Source of the DNA: Palaemon carinicauda
Lineage: Eukaryota; Arthropoda; Malacostraca; Decapoda; Palaemonidae
Direction of reading: 5' to 3'
DNA length: 64,000 nucleotides
NCBI RefSeq assembly: GCF_036898095.1
Contig: NC_090767.1
Span: 25,194,570 to 25,258,569 of the forward strand
The translations under genes were made by a program, and so were the position numbers. Below the pieces are notes generated by a model, which saw nothing but the letters and a program-made list of their open reading frames with translations, had not been told where the DNA came from and made no database searches. Positions 53,781-63,086 of this stretch are shown in pieces; the first letter of the stretch is position 1; each line of letters starts with the position of its first letter.

Positions 53781-54400
53781 AGCTCTGTCTGTACCGGAGC
53801 TCCGGTAACAATCCCCGGTACAAAGGTCCGTCATAGTGACAACGTGAACACCAGAGGAAAACTAATATTAACCTCAATGCTGATCGCCTGTACGATATCC
53901 GGTTAAGCCGGAGATTCGATGAAAAGGATCGTAATAACGATATTGTAATTATTTATGAAAAAGGGGTTCATACCCTGATTCTGATCGTCTGATTGATCTC
54001 TGTTTGTAACGGAGAACTAGTGACAAAGGTCCGTCATCGTGAAAACGTGATCCTCAGCGGTACGATAACATTCTCTAATACTGAATGTTTGTGTTATCTC
54101 CAGTGAAGCCGGAGATTCGATGAAAAAGGGACCGTAATAATGAAACTGTGAAGTCTTCATCGGTATCACATTGTTAACTCCGGTTCTGGCCGTCTGCTTG
54201 ATCTCTGTTTGTACCGGAGATCCGGTAGCAAAGGCCCGTCACCGTGATATCGTGACCGTTCCCGGTACGATAACATTAACCTCAATGAATGATTGTGTTA
54301 TCTCCCGTGAAGCCGGCCGTAACGGTGTAATTATGATCAAACATGACAAAGGTTCGTGTGTAAAAGGCTTCAGCCGGAGTCCGAGTGCCGGATTACACCG
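53781..54400. repeat. 205-215-bp degenerate tandem array, about 3 units, with palindrome
   Basis: Units begin with CTCTGTYTGTA at about 53781, 53996 and 54201. Each holds a GTCATCGTGAAAACGTGA-like block and AAGCCGGAGATTCGATGAAA or a remnant. Near each unit start is TACCGGAGCTCCGGTA (a perfect 16-bp palindrome at 53792-53807; 14 of 16 at 54212-54227; lost in unit 2). No coding content. Confidence 0.85.
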
Positions 54401-55626
54401 TTGCACTCCAAAAATCTGCTCCTGAACGTTAACTAGTTCTCACCCAATGAGTATCCATATAGCGGAGCATAACTCAAGGCGGAGCTAAGCATAACTCCGG
54501 AGCTAAGGGTGTCGGTATAAAACGACCCCAATTAATGACTCATACACTAACGTACCTATTAATAGTGTTAGCTATATTAACAGTAACCACATCAATAAAA
54601 ACGTTTATAATATTAAACGTACTATCATCAACTCTGATACTAAGAGGAGGCTTGAATAACTCGTGATCGTATAAAAACGGAGAACGGGAAATTCACCTCT
54701 CTTACTCGAGCTAACAAAGAAAACGAGAGAAGGAATAACTCATATCTGTAGAACAGGGAACGAGCAGTCTCTGTTTTCGCTCTCAAGGTTACATAATAAA
54801 AAACTAACATCACACAATAAAATAAGAACATTAATAAAATTTATTGCTTTTCTTAGTAATAACCAAGAACGAAGAATAACGTAACAAAAAAACAAGGATA
54901 TAGTCTAAATCGAAGCCTCTGAGGCGAGAACAAACTAACAGACTAAATCGCTAAACTTTAATTCGCTATTCTTTAAATCGCTATTCTTCGTAGGTCCAAA
55001 TTGGACTTGCAAGCAAATAAATACCATAGTAAAAATTAATGATAACAATAAAAGGCCATAAAACGTAAGTGATATAACCAAGATGACAGAGTACCAGATG
55101 GGCAAAATTAACTAGAATATTTACCGAAGCGAACATAACCCAAAATGGCTGCCGATACCTCGGCAAGACAACCGCTTCCAAAACTAAAAACCACCCTATT
55201 GGAAACAGAACAAATGCCCGGTACTATCAAAAGCTGCCAAAACAAACTATGGTACTTAACATTGGTAAGGGTGAAGTAACAACGTCAGTCATGTTGAATT
55301 AACGACAATCACTTCGAAAAACACTGGGCAAAACACTTATAAACTTTGCTGGCAAGTCCAACACAGAAGGATGACCTAGTGAGCGCGAGTGGTGGGTGTC
55401 GGTAGGGTAACCCAACTGTATTCTCTAGGGCCTGTCACGGCCCTCCCCCTTTGATGAAGGGATTATCTAAATGGAAGACAGCCTGTGAATAGTGTTTTAC
55501 AAACGCCCTTGTTAGATATACGACACCAACAAGGTGCTCGCGCGAGGGTTGTAACCTCTGCATTCCATGCTTTTAATTTTCTCTGGTATATTTGGAAGAT
55601 TTATATCAGAAAAAGTACAAAGAAGG
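54315..55626 (-). other. Family D leader (full copy)
   Basis: Counterpart of the fragment in DIRS I (27363-28760), including a 22-bp repeat remnant at 54466-54505 and the R repeat from 55330. Non-coding apart from a short minus frame starting at about 54455 whose beginning equals that of the chimeric DIRS I gag but which is broken by a stop after nine codons. Spans about 1.3 kb up to the right inverted terminus. Confidence 0.7.
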
Positions 55627-55663
55627 ACTTTTTCGCCGGCCGTCACAGGTTCGACCCAGAAAA
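55627..55663. repeat. Family D inverted terminus, right
   Basis: 37 bp, exact reverse complement of 48647-48683. Immediately outside it, CATGGTTTGTATTCCAGTTA resembles an outer motif of DIRS II (inverted at 40751-40772). Confidence 0.9.
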
Positions 55664-55894
55664 CATGGTTTGTATTCCAGTTATGGAACAAACTACAGTT
55701 GAAACAATGCAATTTCCACCAATTAGCCTGTCTAAATTGTCTGTGTTTCTGAATTCTAGTCCTCCATGTTTTAATGAAATAACAAAAGGAGGGAAGAAAC
55801 CACAGCATCCTTCAAACTGACATGCTTTAACGTGCAGCACTCGCCCACCAATTGGTTTAAGGTACAGCACAGTCTCTCACAGGGAGAGAAAAAA
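55664..55894. other. Short stretch between family D and alpha-3
   Basis: Begins with a DIRS-terminus-like motif (TTTGTATTCCAGTTATGGAA). The remainder shows nothing recognisable. Confidence 0.4.
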
Positions 55895-56566
55895 CAGAAA
55901 CAACATTGAATTAGATCTTACACATATAAAAAAAGAAGAGAAATAAGAAATGCATAGTGTGCCCGAGTGTACCCTTAAGCAAAAGAACTCTAGCAAAGAA
56001 TAGTGAAAGACCATAGTACAGAGGCTATAGCACTACCCAAGTGTAGAAAACAATGGTTTGATTTTGGAGTGTCCTTCTCCTGGAAGAGTTGCTTACCATA
56101 GCTAAAGACTTTCTTCTACCCTTACCCTTAAGATTAAAGTACCCACTGAACAATTATAGTGCAGTAATTAATCCCTTGAGCAAAAAAGATTTGTTTGATA
56201 ATCTCAGTCTTGTCAGATGTATGAAGACAGAGGAGAAGTGTAAAGAATAGGCCAAACTATTCTGTGCATATGTGTAGGCAAATAAAAAATGAGATGTAAC
56301 CAGAGAGAGGGCTCCAATGTAAGACTGTCTGGCCAGTCAAAGGACCCTGTAACTCTCTAGCATTAGTATCTCAATGGGTGGTTGGTGTCCTACTACCGAC
56401 GAGTAGTTTTTTACTTTAGGTAGAAGTGTAGTCCTTATATTCTTTCCAAGAGGGAACATGTTTTTCAGTGAAAATGTTAAAACCATACACTAGCCTTTGC
56501 ATGGTCATTCATAGACCATGATAAGAATGTCAGAAACCTTAAAATCAATCAATCAATCAATCAATC
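55895..56566 (+). mobile_element. SINE-like repeat, copy 3 (left-truncated)
   Basis: Matches 8260-8957 and 32440-33136 with more differences than they show to each other. The (ATT)n side is missing. It ends with an (AATC)n tail at about 56546-56566 and passes directly into P5. Confidence 0.65.
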
Positions 56567-58724
56567 GGTCACCCATTATATCTTTTTCTTTGGGTCACTG
56601 GATGCTAGGGCACAATGCACCATTTCTCCTCTTACCAGATTGTACTGTACATACTTGTCCTAGGTTGCTGACAGCCGGAGGGCGAATCATTTTTAAAGAG
56701 TGAAGTTTTCATTACTACTCAAAGGATTAAAAAAGAGAAATGGCATCAAGTTCTAGAGACCAATCGAGAGTATTGATATTGTTTTATTCCTACTGTTTTT
56801 CATCCCATGGAAAGACAAGTGCTGTACCCGAGAAGTGAGTGCTATACCCAATGCTGGTCGTGTTTGAGGGGTGTTGGCCTTCCTTCCCTCTTCCTATGTT
56901 TTTACCTAAACCTCATGGTTTAGAATGGAGAGACATTGTAAAGATGTGGTGTACCTAAAAGGGATAAGAATCTTCATAACTACATCATGACAAGACAGAA
57001 ATTCTTCATGATGTTTAGCTCAAAATGATTCTGAAGATTTCTTCTTGAATAGAGAATTCAGAGTTTGACCTTGAGAACTACTGCTATGTTGGCCTTGCAA
57101 GTATGTTCATGGTTGGACCATGGGTCAGGCAGAGACTCCTACTTTGCGGTTTCGGAAAACCTCACCGATTCCAAGAAAAGGAAACAGTACGAAGAATTCG
57201 TTCTTTAACTGGCCAAGGCTCTTGAAATTTTGATCCACAAGTGTTCCCTCCTCCAGTGGAGCAATTGTATCTTCAAGTGTCGGGATGCAGCGATAAACAA
57301 GTTGGGTCGTCAGATGGCGTCTCGGGATGCGTTGACTTGGCATAACACACCTTTGACGTAATGCCCGATCTTTTCCCTCCTAAATAAGGCGCAGCAGAAG
57401 TTGAGAATTGGGAGAAAGTCACCTTCTTTCGATGAGCGGCTTCAAATTAAAACGCTCCTATGGCCTCCACTAAGCCTAAGTTAACCAAGGCCATCCTAAT
57501 TACAGAAGACAAGGCAACTCGTCTCTTTCCTTTCGTCGCCATGGACAATCCAACTGGAGTGGTCGTGGTAGGCAAGGTTCACGTTAGGCAAGTCATTCCC
57601 CTACATGATACCACTTGAGGGGAACCCTTGTCAAGTCATTGGACAAGGTGGCAACTCTACGGGGCAGATCCCTGGATGGTAGAGGTCTTTTGCTCCGGGC
57701 ATTCCATCCCGTTCACCAAATGTTGCCCTCCTCTCAACCAGATTACGAAGATCCAGTTATTGTACTTGAGAGGGACAGCCATAGACCTTCTCTTGGAAGA
57801 CAAGGTTCAGACTATCCTAGGAAAGAATGCCATAAGAAGTCTATGACAGGTCTCCTGGCTTCTACTGCAACTTGTTCATGGTCAAAAAGTTGACAGAGGT
57901 TGGAGACCAGTCATCAACTTGTCTTATTTCAAGCATTTGGTTCTTCAAACACGATACAAAATGGAGACTCCCAGCACAGTCCTACATGCAATCAAACAAA
58001 ACAATTTTCTGCTGTCCATAGACCTCAAAGACATGTACAGTGCTTTTAAATCCTATTCCATCCACTATCAAGAAAGAATCTTTGCTTTGTTTAAGGAAAA
58101 GAAGATTCCAATATAGAGTCCTTTGAGTTGGCCTGTTTTCAACCCCACAAATGTTCACAAGTGTCTTTGCCCTGTTGTCATCCTGGGCTCACACCATGGG
58201 CATCAGACTTTCGTGTTACCTTGACGACTAGCTGTTACTGGCAGAGTCTGAAGCTCAGACTCTACACCACAAAGACCTTCTCAAGTTTTGTCAAGATCTT
58301 TGATTCAGGATAAATCTCAAGAAGTTGGTCCTTGGTCCTCAAAGTCGTCTGCAGCACTTGGGCACGGGTATTGATGCGGTCTAATCAAGAGTGTTTCCGT
58401 CAAGAGACGGGCTGCTCTGATTCAGAAAAGTTGCAACAGCCTTCTTCACGAACTCACTCGAAGCGATACAGTGGCAAAGACTCCTGTGGCACCTCACATC
58501 TCTAGACCGGTTGGTTCAGAAACCTAGCGGTGTGTGAGAGCTCTATGCCACCACTTATCAGTTTGAAGGGGGCTGCTGTTTCTTCCCTCTTTCTGTGTTT
58601 TCATTACTACTTCAAGGAATATAATTTAGAAACATAGACAAGAAAAAGAGAACAATTAATAGGAGTAGCTTTGTTTAATGTGTAGCATTTTTTTCCCCAT
58701 GGTAGAGACAGTGCTGTACCAGAA
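56567..58724 (+). mobile_element. Non-autonomous DIRS-like element P5
   Basis: Same ends as P2 and P4. The RT remnant (57615-58320) retains the segment between the LKD and APQV blocks that P2 and P4 lack (58035-58125), and reads YLDD then TAG at 58217-58231. It joins the 645-bp unit of family N at 58725, exactly as P2 does at 11450. Confidence 0.65.
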
Positions 58725-59369
58725 ACTGACAGTTTACTTGTGAACCTAAGTTCTGGAGAGAAGAGGCGAGGCCTTTCAGACCCACTGGTTTTGCTATGAC
58801 ACACCCCTGGCTCCTCCCCCAGACAGCCGTAAGCGGGCACAAACCACGCCCATCGGGGCGGAGCAATCAGAGACATGAGAGTTGACAGGAACCAAACCGC
58901 CATATTTGAAGTTGCAATGAAGTATATCTGTACTTACCATTCCATTTTCCGGTTGTGAGATTTATTTGAGATTGCAAATTACTACAAGTAGTAACTCAAA
59001 ATTCCAATTTGTGAATTTTAACATTTTCCATTCCTCTTTATATTCTAAGATAATATAATGTGACAGTAGTTCACCTCCCCTTTCCAAGATATTCCTATCT
59101 TGTTACCTAAAAATTGCTTTTCCTCTAAGTGCAAGGATAAGAGTCTAAGTATATCTTAAAGAAATTTATGAATAATTGAAAAATGTTATGGTTGGCCTTC
59201 AGAAACATGTAAGCTGTTGACTTTGTATGTAATTACTTTACAAATCCTTTATTTCCTCCAGAATGGTCTCCTCGGTTACGGGGGAAGGGTCGGAGGGTGA
59301 TCCAGACCCTGGGTCTGAAAGGCCTCGCCTCTTCTCTCCAGAACTTAGGTTCACAAGTAAACTGTCAGT
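58725..59369. repeat. 645-bp unit with perfect 60-bp inverted arms (copy 2)
   Basis: Arms 58725-58784 and 59310-59369 are exact reverse complements. Length and interior match copy 1 (11450-12094). The GACCCACTGGTTTTGC string repeats directly just beyond the right arm, beside the recombinase C-terminus. Confidence 0.88.
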
Positions 59370-59370
59370 T

Positions 59371-60573
59371 CTAGAGAGAGAGAGGCTTCAGCCTTTCAGA
59401 CCCACTGGTTTTGCTCACCCGATACTTCAGGGGGCATGAAGATGAAGTCCTGCAACTACTGCATCGAAAACTCCCTGTAGACCGAGGAGCATAAAATGAC
59501 CCAAATACAGAGTTGCTTTTCCAATTCATTCTAGTCATTATCTCTTGCAGCGTAACTCCATTATACATCATCCTTGAAGCTGCTTGACCTCTGATAGAGT
59601 GGAAATTGGTGGAGTGTTTTCTGGCATTGGGATCAGCTCTGAAAATACAGTACCTGAACAGCTGCCTCATCTTTGGAAGGGACATGATCTTGAAGTTTTC
59701 ATCCAGCCAAATATGGTCTTTCCTATCTATGTTTCTTTCTGCACAGATTTTATTTTTGTACTCCAGATAAAAGTTTAATTGTCTAACTGGACAAATATTT
59801 GGCTTGGTAGGGTGACACCTAAAGCTGAATTCAATAGGAGTGTAATTGTTTCTCTAATTCTTGGCCATGAAGGAAGGGTGGTTCCTTAACACAATGGTTT
59901 CTGGCGTGAAAGTGCTCCTAGAGATACATAGATGATTAAATTGGTTAGCTCTCAATGGGCAAGCCAAAGCTACGAGGAATAAGGTCTTCTGAATCATGAG
60001 CAGCATAGAATCATCTTTTGTAGTGTTGAGGAAGGAAACCACTTTATCAAGATCCCAGCCTGGAAATTGATGAGAATTGCTGGGTCTTCTTTTATTTACT
60101 CCATCAAGCATAGCTTTAATGTACTTGTCTTCTGCTAGACAATAATCGGGAAAGTATCCCTTCAAAACCGGTCCTAGAGCAGCTCTGTATCCTTTTAGTG
60201 TGTTGTATGCTAGGCCCTTGTCTATTAATTCGTCAAAATAGAGTAGCACTGATAAAAGAGGGAACTTGTTGTTACCTCCATATTTATTGTGTATGAACTC
60301 TTTAAAGCTGCTGAAGAGATTTTGGTACTTGGCCATGGAACTGTCTTGTAAATTGGAAGTAATTTTGTTGCATATCTCTGGAGGAAATATAGAAGGTAGT
60401 TGATCTTTTATATTCTGAAGGCGATCAAATTTAAGTGGTGTTGCGCTAAGGGTAAGGTACAGTCCATATGAAGTATCTGGCAGCCTTCTGCTTTGACTTT
60501 GTACTTCCGGTATTCCTTGGAGACTGTCTTGACAAGGGGAATCCATGGTTCCGTTTCCTGGGAAACAGTGCAA
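59371..60573 (-). pseudogene. Tyrosine recombinase of YR retroelement N (copy 2)
   Basis: Frame 59854-60573 (239 codons) carries the N-terminal domain and the LRANQFNHL Arg. After the TAG at 59854-59856 the same frame continues to 59371 with HSIRGQA, MNWKSN and the Tyr in FGSFYA. Apart from that TAG, present also in copy 1, the catalytic residues are intact. A 2-base difference from copy 1 at about 59485 changes the last residues. The frame extends further upstream than copy 1, giving the native N-terminus as PWIPL..KEYRKYK, in shifted frame. Confidence 0.85.
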
Positions 60574-61539
60574 AAGAGCATATTGTTATTACATTCTTTA
60601 TATATCTTAAAAGCAACTTTATGCAGTAAAAAGCCTGGGGGAAAAGCATAAAGAAGAGAAGAACATTCCCAGCTAATGTGAAGAGCATTATTACTGATTG
60701 CTTTTGTGTTGGGTACGGAAGAACAAAATCTTTTACATTTAGAATTAAAGCCATTGGTGAAAAGGTCTATTTCAGGAGAATAAATTCATATCTGTGCAAA
60801 TTAAATTGAATAGATTGTCGTCAAGAGTGGCTTCTGGATGTATGGAACCAAAGTCTCTCGATAGGGAATCAGCCATCACATTGCATTTCCCTTTAATCCA
60901 TTTAGTTTGAATGTCTATGTTGTATTTTCCTTTGATGTTTAGTAACACTTTGATGGCCTCCTGGGCCGATTTGTTCCTAATGCTACCATGTTTTTTGATC
61001 CAGCAGTTTGTTACTTGTGAATCTATGTGAATTAGTACTACTTTGTTTCTTAGTTTGTCTCTGAAGTGTTTTATACAGTAGATGCATGCAAGTAATTCTC
61101 TGATGTTAATGTGCAGAGTATTCTCATTTTGTAGCCATGTATTACTAGTTGAGAGTATGTCATGTTCTCCTACTAATGCTCCACCCCAGCCAAAGTTGGA
61201 TGCATCTGTGAATAGTTCTAGATCTACTTGATTATTAGGAATGTTTATATCACTATACATGTTAGTCTGTTTCCATTCTCCTAGAAAGGATTTGAAAGAA
61301 GGAGGAATGATTCTATATCCTTTAGCAAAATATCTATGAAATCTGTGAAGGAATTTAAGATAGTATCTACCGTAAAAGGTGTAGTAGGAACAGAAGTTAA
61401 GTGATCCTATCAATCTTTGATATAATTTGAGGTCAGATCTGTTCAAGTTGGATACTGTATTGGCAACTCTGATACATTTATCAATATTTTTCTGCATTGG
61501 TCTCATTGTTTTGTTCTCCAAGTTATAATGAACTCCCAA
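60574..61539 (-). pseudogene. RNase H and linker of YR retroelement N
   Basis: Frame 60772-61539 (255 codons) covers the end of the RT (FLGVHYNLENKTM, LIGSLNFCSYY) and an RNase H: DLELFTDASNFGWGG (Asp), INIRELLACIYC (Glu), VLIHIDSQVTNCW (Asp) and GKCNVMADSLSR (Asp). All four catalytic residues are present. A 1-base frameshift at about 60775 then leads into PEIDLFTNGFNSKC and ALHISWECSSLLYAFPPG (60590-60770), the conserved linker between RNase H and recombinase. Confidence 0.85.
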
Positions 61540-62356
61540 GAACTCTATCTTTTACACTGGATGAATGACAGACTTTTTAACAAATATTGGCCAGCCTCGC
61601 ATTTGTGAAAGTAATCTGCCAATATGAGTAGGCCTATATCAACTAAGTAGTTAAAGATGAGAATATTATATTCCTTCCTAATGAATTTAACTACTGTGTG
61701 CATTAGTTTGGAAAAGATGTAGGGAGCTGTCTTTAACCCGAAGGGAACAACTGTCCATTTGAATTTACGCTTTCCTAATTTGAACGTTAAGAATCTTTGA
61801 GCACTTTAATGAAGGGTGCGTGCCAATAAGCGTCCTTTAAATCAAGTCTACATGTCCAGTTGTTTAAATGCAAATAAGGGAATAAAGTTTTAGGTTTCAG
61901 CATGGAGAAAGAAGGTTTTTTGATCATAGTATTAAGGCATTTCATATCGAAGATCAGGCTAATGCTCCCATCGGGTTTAAGCTTGTAAAATATGTGGTTA
62001 GAGTAGTAGAAAAAATTTCTGTTAATTTGTTCTATTACCCCTAGGTCTAGTAATCTGTTACATTTTCTCTCTAGTATTATTCTCTTGCTAGAAGGATAAT
62101 ATCTATCAACCCCTAATCTTTTCAAAGTCTTTTGAGCCTTATTTTTATTGATAAATGGGAGTCTCACACCCTTCCTGATCAAATTGCATGCAAAAGAAGA
62201 ATTTGGGAGTTTTTGCCAATTTTTTAATTTATTTGTCAATGACCTACCTATCCCACTTACTGGAGGGGCGTGAAAGGTTTCCTTGGAGCTAGAGGCTTCT
62301 GTAGGGAAATTTAACTCTTCCAATATCATTGAATTGTTAGTGGGTACATTTGCCAA
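61540..62356 (-). pseudogene. Reverse transcriptase of YR retroelement N
   Basis: Frame 61787-62356 (189 codons) has VIEQINRNFFYYSNHIF, KLKPDGSISLIFDMKCLN and LDLKDAYWHAPF with the first catalytic Asp. A 1-base shift at about 61800 leads into FLTFKLGKRKFKWTVVPFG, TAPYIFSKLMH and NYLVDIGLLILAD at about 61635-61655, where YLDD reads YLVD. Another shift at about 61545 precedes FLGVHYNL. Upstream of 62356 the gag was removed or pushed out by the RTE insertion at about 62399. Confidence 0.82.
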
Positions 62357-62525
62357 ATTTTTATCTTTACTGTGTAGCTCCAGGTTATTTTCATCTTGCC
62401 CCCTGTGGCCGCGGGGGCATAAAACAATTAGAATAGCGCCAACGTTATCCCTGCGTGTCGTAAGAGGCGACTAAAAGGGACGGGACGAGGGGGCTGGGAA
62501 CCCCCTCTCCTGTATAGAAAATCCT

Positions 62526-63086
62526 TTGAGACAGCAACAAAGAGATGGAGCTGGGGGGAGAGTGACTGCTCCCCGCACTCTAGTTTTGGGGTGTTTGAAT
62601 GTGCGTGGATGTAGTACGATAGAGAGTAAAAGATGTGAGATTGGAAGTATGTTTAGAAGTAGAAGAATGGATGTATTGGCCTTGTGTGAGACAAAGATGA
62701 AAGGAAAGGGTGAAGTGATGTTTGGTGAAATGTCTGGTAGAGTGTCTGGGATTGAAAGGGGAAGAGCGAGAGAGGGTGTGGCTTTATTGTTGAGTGAATG
62801 GATGACAGGTAAAGTAGTGGAATGGAAGGAGATATCATCTAGGTTAATGTGGGTAAGGGTTAGGTTGGGTAGGGAATGTTGGGCGTTTGTCAGTGCGTAT
62901 GGGCCAGGTAGTGAGAAAAGTGAAGAAGAGCGGAATGAGTTCTGGAATGAATTAACTAGGTGTGTAGAAGGACTGGGTAGAAGGAATTATGTAGTTGTTA
63001 TGGGTGACTCAAATGCTAGAGTGGGTGCTGGAGAGGTAGAAGGTGTCATTGGGAAATATGGCGTACCAGGTGAAAATGAGTGGTGA
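62526..63086 (+). CDS. RTE-like endonuclease, N-terminal frame (186 aa)
   Basis: Apurinic-type endonuclease half. LGCLNVRGC carries the conserved Asn, ALCETKMKG the Glu, VSAYGPGS follows, and VVMGDSNARVG carries the Asp and Asn. The frame ends in TGA at 63084-63086. Comparison with the following frame shows a 1-base loss at about 63076-63085, since the protein should continue directly into SGERLVDMC. It is therefore one gene broken by a single frameshift. The ATG at 62526 may not be the authentic start. Confidence 0.8.
   Translation: MRQQQRDGAGGRVTAPRTLVLGCLNVRGCSTIESKRCEIGSMFRSRRMDVLALCETKMKGKGEVMFGEMSGRVSGIERGRAREGVALLLSEWMTGKVVEWKEISSRLMWVRVRLGRECWAFVSAYGPGSEKSEEERNEFWNELTRCVEGLGRRNYVVVMGDSNARVGAGEVEGVIGKYGVPGENEW

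Larger units (their letters stand above)
48647..55663 (-). mobile_element. DIRS-like family D element with perfect 37-bp inverted ends (7.0 kb)
   Basis: 48647-48683 and 55627-55663 are exact reverse complements over 37 bp. Between them on the minus strand lie a leader with satellites, a gag-like region, pre-RT, RT, RNase H and a tyrosine recombinase, the DIRS order. The protein motifs differ clearly from DIRS I/II (GLNIDPRIF, YLAGWLIWA, TGWKSPMVVKRQYL), so it is a separate family. The enzymes are degraded. Pairing of these ends as one element is inferred from the match and gene order. Confidence 0.72.

Noticed and set aside
62400..62525. GC-rich start of the RTE element as a tRNA or SINE head
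   Set aside because: No cloverleaf or A/B box could be fitted; it is contiguous with the RTE coding region.
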